Part shown: piece after piece, positions 1 to 7,335 of the stretch
How the letters are laid out: each line of letters begins with the position of its first letter
Numbering within the stretch: position 1 is the first letter of the stretch
From: Victivallaceae bacterium
GTDB lineage: Bacteria > Verrucomicrobiota > Lentisphaeria > Victivallales > Victivallaceae
Direction of reading: 5' to 3'
NCBI GenBank assembly: GCA_028717165.1
Contig: JAQUOK010000092.1
Location: forward strand, 1-8,609
Length of the DNA stretch: 8,609 nt
Program-made: the position numbers and the translations under genes
The notes under the pieces: model-generated
The model's input: only the letters and a program-made list of their open reading frames with translations
The model's database searches: none
What the model was told of the DNA's origin: nothing

Positions 1-3000
1 GATCATATGCCTGGTCAATATCCCCGCTATCATAGATAAGCGGCGTTCCTGCCATGTTACCGCCGGCATCGAATTTAACAGTCAGAAAATCCTTGTTGCC
101 GCCGTTATCGGAATATCCCGCAACATTTATAATACCCGAGGCATCAATTGCGATCCCGCGGCCATATTCCCCGGCGCCATTATCAAAATTGCGGCTCCAC
201 AGAAGAGTACCGTTAGCGGCATACTTAAGTACCAGACAATCCCAATTGGCTCCATTATATGATACTCCGGATATGTAAATATTTCCGGCGCTGTCAAGTG
301 CAATATCATATCCTGAGTCATTGAATCCGCTGTCGTAGTCCGCTTGCAGCAATAGCGTACCATCGGTGTCGTATTTAAGCAATAAGCAATTATAATAATT
401 ATTAGCAGAACTATACGTCATACCGGTTACATAAATATTATTGTCGCCAAAAACAAGTTTAAAGCCTCGATCATAATTGCCGCTGTCGTAGTTTCTCTTC
501 CATATAAGGTTCCCGTCAGAATCATATTTAATAACTATACAATCTCCAGCGGAGTATCCGGTAATATAAAAATAGTTATTGTTGCTGTCATCAATACAAA
601 TTCCATATCCGATATCATCATCTGTTCCGTCATAACTTGAACTTGAATTTTCGCCATCATAAAAACGGCTCCAAATCATATCGCCCGCTGAATTATATTT
701 TATAACTAAAATATCATATCCCATAGTTACATCTCTATAACATTTGCCGACAGCATAAACGTTACCGGAGTTATCCACTGCAATAGCATATGTTTCTTTA
801 CGTGCCGCTATTGATTCTATTGTTGAATAATATTTTTCCCATACTGTATTTCCATTTGCATCATATTCGCTGGTGAGAATATCATCTCCTGATATGCCGG
901 TCGTATATATATAACCGGATTTATAGGTTATACCAAACGCTATGTCTCTTGCTCTTTTATCAATTAACCTGTACCAGGCCGCGCCCGATGGGGTAGATGA
1001 AGTTGGCGCTGGTATTGCAGGAATCGAACCGGGGACAGAATCAAAACCATAATAATTATCATAAACATACATTTTTTCATAAGCCTCAGGGATGGATTGT
1101 TTGTAGATAAACTGTTTGTCAGCTACAGAATAACTCCAATTATTATATACCCACACCCCGGTTGCGGGGATTCCTCTGATAACAACCGGTTCAATGTGCG
1201 TAGCATAAAAAGTATTGTGATGTATATCAATAGTTCCCCCGGCAGGAATTGTATCGGTATAATCTCCCAGGTCTGCGCCTCCGTGCATGTCGAAACTATG
1301 TCCGTTCCCATGGCCGAGTACCAGATTATAACACGCTTCGAAATTGTTAACGGGATAATCACGGGATCCGGCAATAGAATGACGACACCAGTCAAACCGA
1401 TTTGCTTCGATTAAAGCAGTGGCGCCATGATAAAGAACGACACCATATCCAATACCAACCCGACGACAATGGTGTATGTCGTTATGATGGACATAGGCAT
1501 CGACATAAGTGTATAACTTTATACCTGCATGGCTCCAACCGAATATTTCACAATTATCAATTTCAATATTAATAGTCCCTGTCAAGTCAAGCGGCGTACA
1601 AAGTCCTTCAGAATTGGGTAATTCCAAAGTAGAAGCTTGAGTTTCTTGATCCGGTCCCCTGACCCGTAAACCTGTAACGCGGACATCATCATTTAGTATT
1701 AAAAAAGAATTCAGGTTATTGGCAATGTCATCATTATAAATCAAAGCTCCCTCTGAACCGTTTTCCCCTCTTCCGCTGCATAAAGTTACACCTGCGGGAA
1801 TTACTATTCCGCTTTCTCCAGTCAGATTTATCTCTGCGGTATCTGCTATATAAATAATATCTCCCGGAGTTGCGGTACTTAGGGCGGTCAGTAATTCATT
1901 TTTTGTCGAAACGATAATAGTTGCCTCGGCAGGAGATATAATATCGGTATATCCCACTCCTCCACCTACCGGATTGGCAGTTGAATTATCCAGAAAACCA
2001 TAATATTCCAGGCAGTAATGCTGCCTGATTTCATCAGCATCCATGCTCCTTGACATAATTTGCAGATTATCTATTTTTCCGCAAAATGAGCCGCTGTAGA
2101 CATTTTTTCCGATATCCAGATATGTCGCCTGAGAATTATCCACGGAATAGCCTTCCAGACAATTCAGTTCCCTTTCCTTTTGGCCGTTTATATAAATAGC
2201 CATTGTATTACCGGATTTTACCGCGGCAATGTGGTACCACTTACCCTCTTCGAGAGCCGTGTTACTTTTTACTCCGGCCCAATTTCCCCAACTGGAATCT
2301 CCGGGATAATCGGCCTCATTTATCCGGTAGAGAAAATATATTCGCTTATCGCCGTTATATCCGCGATGGAATATCCTGAACAGATTGTTATTAACTATAT
2401 TTTCCCAGCTTGCCCATTGAGACGGATTTATACTCATTTCAATTGTAACGTCGCCCGGAATATTCAGGCTGTTTATGTCCTGGCAGCGCACATAGTCGTC
2501 TGTGCCGTCAAATTCCAGCGCTGTGCCTGATATCCCGGCGCCCCAGCAGGTTGCCGTGTTCATATTATATAATGTCCCATCATTTCCATATGCCGACGAA
2601 TCATTGACTGTATTGCCTGTTCCTTCCTCAAACAGCCATTTACCGCAAGTGAACTTTTCCAGGTAGTTTCTGAAAACCGTGTTTTTGTCAAGCGCATGTG
2701 AATATATGGTGACTTCGTCCAGTTTTCCGCAAAATGAGCCGCTGTAGACATTTTTTCCGATATCCAGATATGTCGCCTGGGAATTATCCACAGAATAGCC
2801 TTCCAGACAATCCAGTTCCCTTTCCTTTTTGCCGTTTATATAAATAGTCATTGTATTACCGGATTTTACCGCCGCGATGTGATACCACTTACCTTCCTCG
2901 AGGGCCGTGGTACTTATTACTCCGGCCCAATTATCCCAACTGGAATCTCCGGGATGAGCAGCTTCATTTATCCGGTAGAGGAAATGTATTCGCTTGTCGC

Positions 3001-4042
3001 CGTTATATCCGCGATGGAATATCCTGAACAGATTGTTATTAACTATATTTTCCCAGCTTGCCCATTGAGACGGATTTATACACATTTCAAGCGTAATGTC
3101 ACCCGGAATATTCAGGCTGTTTATGTCCTGGCAGCGCACATAATCGTCTACGCCGTCAAATTCCAGCGCTGTTCCCGGTTTGCCGGTTACCCAGCAGGTT
3201 GCCGTGTTCATATTATATAATGTCCCATCATTTCCATATGCCGACGAATCATTGACTGTATTGCCTGTTCCTTCCTCAAACAGCCACTTGCTACAATTGA
3301 ATTTTTGCAGGTAATCATCAAAAACAGTATCCTCGTCAAGGGCATATGAATATATTGTCAATTCGTCCAGTTTTCCGCAAAATGAGCCGCTGTATACATT
3401 TTTCCCGATATCCAGATATGTCACCTGGGAATTATCCACGGAATATCCTAACAGACAATCCAGTTCCCTTTCCTTTTTGCCGTTTATATAAATAGCCATT
3501 GTATTACCGGATTTTACCGCGGCAATGTGGTACCACTTACCCTCTTCGAGAACCGTGTTACTTTTTACGCCGGCCCAGTTTCCCCAACTGGAATCTCCGG
3601 GATAATCGGCCTCATTTATCCGGTAGAGGAAATGTATTCGCTTGTCGCCGTTATATCCGCGATGGAATATCCTGAACAGATTGTTATTAACTATATTTTC
3701 CCAGCTTGCCCATTGAGACGGATTTATACACATTTCAATCGTAATGTCGCCCGGAATATTCAGGCTGTTTATGTCCTGGCAGCGCACATAATCGTCTACG
3801 CCGTCAAATTCCAGCGCTGTTCCCGGTTTGCCGGTTACCCAGCAGGTTGCCGTATTCATATTATATAATGTTCCATCATTTCCATATGCCGACGCATCAT
3901 TGACTATACTGCCTGTATTTTCATTAAAATTCCAATAACCGACGCAGTCGTCTCCAGTTACAATATTGCATATGCCGGCAAGTAATACAGCGATAAGTAA
4001 CAACACTTTTTTCAAAAGTCCTTTTATTTGTGGATATAACAT
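1..4042 (-). CDS. Giant secreted modular protein: 3 x LamG, right-handed beta-helix, SBBP beta-propeller (partial, C-terminus off window)
   Basis: The frame starting at the ATG at 4042-4040 stays open for 1347 codons to the window edge, so only the C-terminus is missing. Residues 1-30 are a signal peptide (Lys-rich start, then VLLLIAVLLAGICNIV). Three LamG/concanavalin-like domains follow at about 33-245, 250-461 and 466-677. Each has the LamG_3 hallmarks ALEFDG.DDYV, EEGKWYHIAAVKSGNTM.IYINGQ/K and YLDIGKNVYSGSFCGK. A right-handed parallel beta-helix covers about 700-1000, with PGDIIYIADTAEINLTG, VRVTGLRVRGPD, HHNDIHH (852-858) and HSFDMHGG (915-922). After a Pro/Ser linker, SBBP-type propeller repeats run from about 1030 to the edge. 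The protein is probably surface-attached or secreted and binds, and perhaps cleaves, polysaccharide through the beta-helix; that activity is inference. It lies 195 bp downstream of the glycoside hydrolase gene. The start is supported by the signal peptide and a weak AAGG 8 nt upstream. Confidence 0.93.
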   Translation of the reverse strand, partial: MLYPQIKGLLKKVLLLIAVLLAGICNIVTGDDCVGYWNFNENTGSIVNDASAYGNDGTLYNMNTATCWVTGKPGTALEFDGVDDYVRCQDINSLNIPGDITIEMCINPSQWASWENIVNNNLFRIFHRGYNGDKRIHFLYRINEADYPGDSSWGNWAGVKSNTVLEEGKWYHIAAVKSGNTMAIYINGKKERELDCLLGYSVDNSQVTYLDIGKNVYSGSFCGKLDELTIYSYALDEDTVFDDYLQKFNCSKWLFEEGTGNTVNDSSAYGNDGTLYNMNTATCWVTGKPGTALEFDGVDDYVRCQDINSLNIPGDITLEMCINPSQWASWENIVNNNLFRIFHRGYNGDKRIHFLYRINEAAHPGDSSWDNWAGVISTTALEEGKWYHIAAVKSGNTMTIYINGKKERELDCLEGYSVDNSQATYLDIGKNVYSGSFCGKLDEVTIYSHALDKNTVFRNYLEKFTCGKWLFEEGTGNTVNDSSAYGNDGTLYNMNTATCWGAGISGTALEFDGTDDYVRCQDINSLNIPGDVTIEMSINPSQWASWENIVNNNLFRIFHRGYNGDKRIYFLYRINEADYPGDSSWGNWAGVKSNTALEEGKWYHIAAVKSGNTMAIYINGQKERELNCLEGYSVDNSQATYLDIGKNVYSGSFCGKIDNLQIMSRSMDADEIRQHYCLEYYGFLDNSTANPVGGGVGYTDIISPAEATIIVSTKNELLTALSTATPGDIIYIADTAEINLTGESGIVIPAGVTLCSGRGENGSEGALIYNDDIANNLNSFLILNDDVRVTGLRVRGPDQETQASTLELPNSEGLCTPLDLTGTINIEIDNCEIFGWSHAGIKLYTYVDAYVHHNDIHHCRRVGIGYGVVLYHGATALIEANRFDWCRHSIAGSRDYPVNNFEACYNLVLGHGNGHSFDMHGGADLGDYTDTIPAGGTIDIHHNTFYATHIEPVVIRGIPATGVWVYNNWSYSVADKQFIYKQSIPEAYEKMYVYDNYYGFDSVPGSIPAIPAPTSSTPSGAAWYRLIDKRARDIAFGITYKSGYIYTTGISGDDILTSEYDANGNTVWEKYYSTIESIAARKETYAIAVDNSGNVYAVGKCYRDVTMGYDILVIKYNSAGDMIWSRFYDGENSSSSYDGTDDDIGYGICIDDSNNNYFYITGYSAGDCIVIKYDSDGNLIWKRNYDSGNYDRGFKLVFGDNNIYVTGMTYSSANNYYNCLLLKYDTDGTLLLQADYDSGFNDSGYDIALDSAGNIYISGVSYNGANWDCLVLKYAANGTLLWSRNFDNGAGEYGRGIAIDASGIINVAGYSDNGGNKDFLTVKFDAGGNMAGTPLIYDSGDIDQAYD
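2..951 (-). repeat. SBBP-type beta-propeller repeats (protein-level, about 6 blades visible)
   Basis: This C-terminal part of the modular protein repeats a pattern of about 50-60 residues: GYDIALDSAGNIYISG, then a short loop, then CLVLKYAANGTLLWSRNF. Variants recur as YAIAVDNSGNVYAVG/LVIKYNSAGDMIWSRFY, YGICIDDSNNNYFYITG/IVIKYDSDGNLIWKRNY and RGIAIDASGIINVAGY/FLTVKFDAGGN. I count six blades and the start of another (SGDIDQAYD) at the window edge. This matches the beta-propeller SBBP repeat family seen in large secreted bacterial proteins. Unlike the LamG units, the blades are diverged at DNA level, so they are older duplications. Their role is probably structural or ligand-binding. Confidence 0.82.
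2075..3946 (-). repeat. Three tandem in-frame 648-bp repeats encoding LamG domains
   Basis: The landmark ttttccgcaaaatgagccgc occurs at 2075, 2723 and 3371, and ttgccgt at 2551, 3199 and 3847. Both sets are spaced exactly 648 bp, which is 216 codons, so the reading frame is kept. By hand count the copies starting at 2723 and 3371 differ at roughly 30 of about 535 positions, or about 94% identity. The stretch around ccgcgatggaatatcctgaa is identical in all three. The copy nearest the N-terminus loses similarity beyond about 3905, and the copy nearest the beta-helix diverges below about 2075, which gives approximate array borders. The repeat encodes one LamG jelly roll plus its short linker (for example the Cys-containing segment before KWLFEEGTG). 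Such homogeneity suggests recent duplication with ongoing exchange. Confidence 0.95.
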
Positions 4043-4050
4043 GATATCTG

Positions 4051-4054
4051 CCTT
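4051..4054 (-). promoter_or_regulatory. Weak Shine-Dalgarno AAGG before the LamG/beta-helix gene
   Basis: On the minus strand AAGG lies 8 nt before the ATG at 4042. The match is only four bases, but the spacing is good and the following codons encode a signal peptide, which supports this start. Confidence 0.45.
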
Positions 4055-4162
4055 GGGTAAAAGGGTTAATTTTTTCACTTGTACCGGTTATACTTGGAAG
4101 CAAATTTAAAGACTCTTATATTATATATTGCCTGAAATTATGGCTTCCGGATATTAATACTG

Positions 4163-4181
4163 ACAGAACGAATCGTCCTGT
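4163..4181. promoter_or_regulatory. 19-bp near-palindrome in the intergenic gap, candidate operator or RNA hairpin
   Basis: The sequence ACAGAACGAATCGTCCTGT reads as ACAG-x-ACGA-x-TCGT-x-CTGT, symmetric except at three positions including the centre. It lies 121 bp upstream of the LamG gene start and 57 bp past the hydrolase stop, inside the 195-bp gap 4043-4237. Transcribed in the gene direction, one mismatch becomes a G-U pair, giving an 8-bp stem with a 3-nt loop. No U-tract follows, so it is not a classic terminator. An AT-rich stretch containing a TATAAT-like hexamer (minus strand, 4125-4120) lies between it and the gene; I see no convincing -35. It could be an operator for the neighbouring regulator or a processing hairpin. 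Nothing else is recognisable in this gap. Confidence 0.4.
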
Positions 4182-4237
4182 TATATTTTCCGTCCATGAA
4201 TGAGAACCGTCAAATCCTAAACATATTCCTGCAACAA

Positions 4238-7222
4238 TTAGAATGAAACGACTGCTATTCCATAAACTTTAAGTTCAGGGATCGTAAAATTAACAATTTT
4301 TTTACCGCCGGCTTCGGTTAATGTATAAGAAAGCTGTATCTTTTCCTTGTTGTCAGGACTGATATATTCTATTTTCTTAACCTTGTTTCCTTTCGGTAAA
4401 ACCAGTGCTGTTTTGATTTCTGCTGCCGTTTTATTTAAGTTGTAGTTAATGTAATGGAGAACAATTCCGGCTTTTTTTAGCCGTTTATAAGGGAGGATAT
4501 TTATATCCTTGGACGGAGTATTTATTTTTACCAAACTGCTTTTTGCCGCTTCCTGAATAACTTGCTCCAAGTCTTTTTCACCGGGCAGGAAAATCGCTTT
4601 TCCCTTGCCATAAGGCGCTTCTGTTTTTTGATTCGTCTTTTGCAGTTTTAATGCCGCAAAAATTCCAGGTTCAGTTCTCTTTTCAACGAATTCAGTATAA
4701 TCTCCAGTTTTACCGGTAAAGACAAGAGTGCCCCCGGCCAGGACAAAATTCCTTACGGTGTCAATCTGCTTATCACTGAGGCAACGGTTGTTTATTAAAA
4801 ACAGCACCTCAGTATCCTTGAGGTTTTGTCTGTCGAAGTTTCTTATCACCCTGAACGGCAGGCCGTTATTAATCAGGGGCAGAAGCTCTCCATGCTGCTT
4901 CCCCCACGGAGTCGGAATCGTGACCGAGACATTTGTGTACATATCCGCGCTGTCGGCAAAAAGCGTTTTATTGGCCTTAAAAAAACGCAGATAATCACTG
5001 ATGGCTTTAAGCGCTGAAGCATTGATCCCCCGTGGCGGAATACTGTCGAAACCGTAACAAACTATTCCCGGAATACTATTGCAGGCGATAACAATAGCAA
5101 GATTCAATTTGAGTTTTTCGGGAGATAACATTTTGCTTGTGTTAGGGTGGTCCCAGGTATATTCGTAATCATAGACTGGTTTGTTGCCGGCAATGGCCTT
5201 GGTAATGAGCGACCTTTCCAACATTAAGCGGGGCTCTAAAGCGCAGGCCTCAAAAATTATGAAATCTTCGTAGTCGTAAGGGTGTACCGAACCGGAGCTG
5301 TTGAAGCGCGGGCTGATATTGGCGCTTACGGTTATATCCGGTCTGATCTTGCGCAATTGTCTTCGGGTTTTTTCTATAGCCTCGGCGCAAGTGTAGAACT
5401 GCTGCCATTCTATGTATTCTCTGAAGAGCCTGGGATCAATATTATCTTCTATTTTCAACTGCGCAAGTTCTTTAGTTGAGATCCCGAAAATTGCCTTCAT
5501 CTCTTTCTCATTAAATCGGGACAGTATATATTTCCTGAACTTTTCCTGACAGTTTCGGCAATAGCATGGACTGTGATTATATTGATTATCCAGCATAATT
5601 CCGTCGGGATGAAAATATTTGACCATTTTTATGATATGGTCCAGACAGCAGTCAAAAGCCGGAGTGTTATAACATAACTTGGCGTTCAGAAAGAATTTAT
5701 CAGGATTACCGAATAGATCCCTCCGTAACCACTCAGGATGTTTTCCGACCAGTTCATGCCAGGAAATATCATGGCTCATATGCATTAGACTAGCATATAA
5801 TAAAACCTTGAACCCGTTTTTCTGATAATCCGTTATTGCCGCTTTCAATTCATTATCGGAAACCAGCCCGGTGCCGATGTTGCTATGTTCCATCGCCATC
5901 ACCAGCAAGGTGCCGATACCATACTTATTTTTAAGCTCCGGGATCCATTTCTTTCTTTCGGTAATGATTTCCACGCTCGGGTTCCCTTTGGCATGAGGTT
6001 TCCATGGCCATATTTGGTGAATAGAATTTTGAGAGCCCAGTTTGTTACTGTTGAACGTGTTTGGATTTTGCGGCGCCGGTACCGGATAAGGTACTGCCGG
6101 CGGACGTAAACAGGTTGGGCTTACTCCTGCTTTTTCCAGTTTGACATCATCGAACCAGACGGTTCCGTCAGCATACCATAAAAGCAGAGCGATATTACAC
6201 CTGACAGCCTGGTATGGAATTCCTATGGGTACTGTAAATTCCTTTGTCAATTTACGCCAGTCTTTAGAATCATTTTCGCCCTTAACATATTTTTCGTATT
6301 GATAAACGACATTTCCGTAAGTTTTATTGTTTTCATCCCCGAATGAAATTCTTGCAAAAATCCCGGAAAGGCTTCCCGTTTTCACAACCCCAGGTTTGAC
6401 CTTGTCAGTTTTATACCATACGCTGAACCGATATTTCTCTCCAGGACTGACTGTAAGCGGAGATTCCGACAGAACTATTGTTGCGTCTTTTGCGCTCCCG
6501 CTTATCTTTAAGGCTTTTTGGCCGGTATGCCTGTTGGTTTCGTCGAGGCCGGCGAGGCCTTTTTTACTGCCGTACTTCTTTACTTCCCAGAAAGGCGGCA
6601 AACCTTCTTCAAAGCCGGGATCAGGCAGGTCTGCCGCGTTAACGCCGGATTCTTTTTCAAGTGTTATATCATCGAACCATGCGGTTCCCTGGGCATGCCA
6701 CAGAAAAAATGCGATATAACATTCCAGCGAATTGCTGTTTTCACTGACGAACGGTACGATGACCTTGGTTTTTACTTCGGTCCACTCTCCGCACTGCCCG
6801 AAATTTTTCACGTATCGTACTGCGGATTTACCGGTATTGGCGATAAAAGTAAAGCGTACCATAATACCGCGGTTATCTGCCGCAGGTAGAATAAAATCTT
6901 TCGTCTTATACCAGAATTTAAACAAATATGTTTCTCCGCTTCTTACCTTTATTGCCGGATAGCAGGTAGCTCCGGTTCTGTCGTCGGCCGTACCGCTTAT
7001 TCTTAAAGAGAATTTTCCATTATGGGAAATTGTGTCGTCTTCGGCAATATCGCCTTTCCCGGCAAAACGACGGATTTGCCAATGCGGCTTTAAGCCGTTT
7101 TCAAAACCGGGATTCATAATAATGTTGCCGGCAGAAAGTTTTCCGCAACTTATCCCTGCCCACAATCCGAAGGTTAATAACGCGAATGTTCTCAGCAATT
7201 TATCTTTGGACAGAACGAACAT
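4238..7222 (-). CDS. Secreted GH42/GHL6-like glycoside hydrolase with two N-terminal carbohydrate-binding-like modules
   Basis: This 994-residue protein begins with a signal peptide (about 1-30, hydrophobic LLRTFALLTFGLWAGIS). Two related jelly-roll modules follow at about 33-192 and 198-365. Each opens with a PGFENGL/PGFEEGL motif and closes with GTAWFDDITLEK or GTVWFDDVKLEK, typical of CBM4/9-like domains. A Pro-rich linker (about 368-390) leads to a (beta/alpha)8-type region, about 395-745. It holds HPDGIMLDNQYN (D540, D545, Q547), the cluster C553-x-C555-x2-C558, E658 in IIFEACALEP and E687 in YDYEYTWDHP. Residues about 745-870 resemble the Rossmann-like beta-galactosidase trimerisation domain (LSDKQIDTVRNFVLAGGTLVFTG). 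A beta-sandwich tail follows. It probably hydrolyses an extracellular or periplasmic glycan; substrate and exact family are not readable. AGGAG 8 nt upstream fixes the start. It follows the pseudopilin gene after 113 bp. Confidence 0.9.
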   Translation of the reverse strand: MFVLSKDKLLRTFALLTFGLWAGISCGKLSAGNIIMNPGFENGLKPHWQIRRFAGKGDIAEDDTISHNGKFSLRISGTADDRTGATCYPAIKVRSGETYLFKFWYKTKDFILPAADNRGIMVRFTFIANTGKSAVRYVKNFGQCGEWTEVKTKVIVPFVSENSNSLECYIAFFLWHAQGTAWFDDITLEKESGVNAADLPDPGFEEGLPPFWEVKKYGSKKGLAGLDETNRHTGQKALKISGSAKDATIVLSESPLTVSPGEKYRFSVWYKTDKVKPGVVKTGSLSGIFARISFGDENNKTYGNVVYQYEKYVKGENDSKDWRKLTKEFTVPIGIPYQAVRCNIALLLWYADGTVWFDDVKLEKAGVSPTCLRPPAVPYPVPAPQNPNTFNSNKLGSQNSIHQIWPWKPHAKGNPSVEIITERKKWIPELKNKYGIGTLLVMAMEHSNIGTGLVSDNELKAAITDYQKNGFKVLLYASLMHMSHDISWHELVGKHPEWLRRDLFGNPDKFFLNAKLCYNTPAFDCCLDHIIKMVKYFHPDGIMLDNQYNHSPCYCRNCQEKFRKYILSRFNEKEMKAIFGISTKELAQLKIEDNIDPRLFREYIEWQQFYTCAEAIEKTRRQLRKIRPDITVSANISPRFNSSGSVHPYDYEDFIIFEACALEPRLMLERSLITKAIAGNKPVYDYEYTWDHPNTSKMLSPEKLKLNLAIVIACNSIPGIVCYGFDSIPPRGINASALKAISDYLRFFKANKTLFADSADMYTNVSVTIPTPWGKQHGELLPLINNGLPFRVIRNFDRQNLKDTEVLFLINNRCLSDKQIDTVRNFVLAGGTLVFTGKTGDYTEFVEKRTEPGIFAALKLQKTNQKTEAPYGKGKAIFLPGEKDLEQVIQEAAKSSLVKINTPSKDINILPYKRLKKAGIVLHYINYNLNKTAAEIKTALVLPKGNKVKKIEYISPDNKEKIQLSYTLTEAGGKKIVNFTIPELKVYGIAVVSF

Positions 7223-7230
7223 ATGTTTTG

Positions 7231-7235
7231 CTCCT
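7231..7235 (-). promoter_or_regulatory. Shine-Dalgarno AGGAG of the glycoside hydrolase gene
   Basis: AGGAG on the minus strand lies 8 nt before the ATG at 7222 and supports that start, which begins a clear signal peptide. Confidence 0.75.
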
Positions 7236-7259
7236 GTTTTTTTCAGTGTGGATTTCCGT

Positions 7260-7281
7260 TCCGGTGTAAATCAGAACCGGA
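7260..7281. promoter_or_regulatory. Inverted repeat TCCGGT-N10-ACCGGA between pseudopilin and hydrolase genes
   Basis: Perfect 6-bp arms separated by 10 bp lie within the 113-bp gap 7223-7335, about 38 bp before the hydrolase start codon. In RNA this would form a small hairpin, and no U-tract follows it. It could be an operator half-site pair, an mRNA-processing element that sets different expression of the two genes, or chance. A second, smaller element, TCGT-TTT-ACGA, lies close by at about 7297-7307. Confidence 0.3.
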
Positions 7282-7335
7282 TATGCTTTCTGGTTGTCGT
7301 TTTACGAATGAGATTTATTCCAGTATCCGATATCC

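Noticed and set aside
127..363. A 78-codon minus-strand open frame near the left edge
   Set aside because: It is out of frame with the propeller-coding frame, which continues with SBBP motifs through the same bases.
1097..1414. Overlapping open frames on both strands within the beta-helix region
   Set aside because: They lie out of frame with the continuous minus-strand coding frame, which has recognisable beta-helix sequence.
2180..3868. Three similar plus-strand open frames of about 113-116 codons in the LamG array
   Set aside because: They are antisense shadows of the 648-bp LamG repeats; the minus frame gives clear LamG motifs across all three copies.
2075..3946. CRISPR array or transposon-derived repeat
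   Set aside because: The repeats are 648 bp, in frame and protein-coding, with no spacers, terminal inverted repeats or transposase.
4163..4181. Rho-independent terminator after the hydrolase gene
   Set aside because: The hairpin has only 8 pairs including a wobble and is not followed by a U-tract on the transcribed strand.
4110..4237. Possible short coding remnant on the minus strand in the gap (GFDGSHSWTENITGRF-like translation)
   Set aside because: It has no start codon or ribosome-binding site and no family resemblance I can support; it is more likely non-coding.
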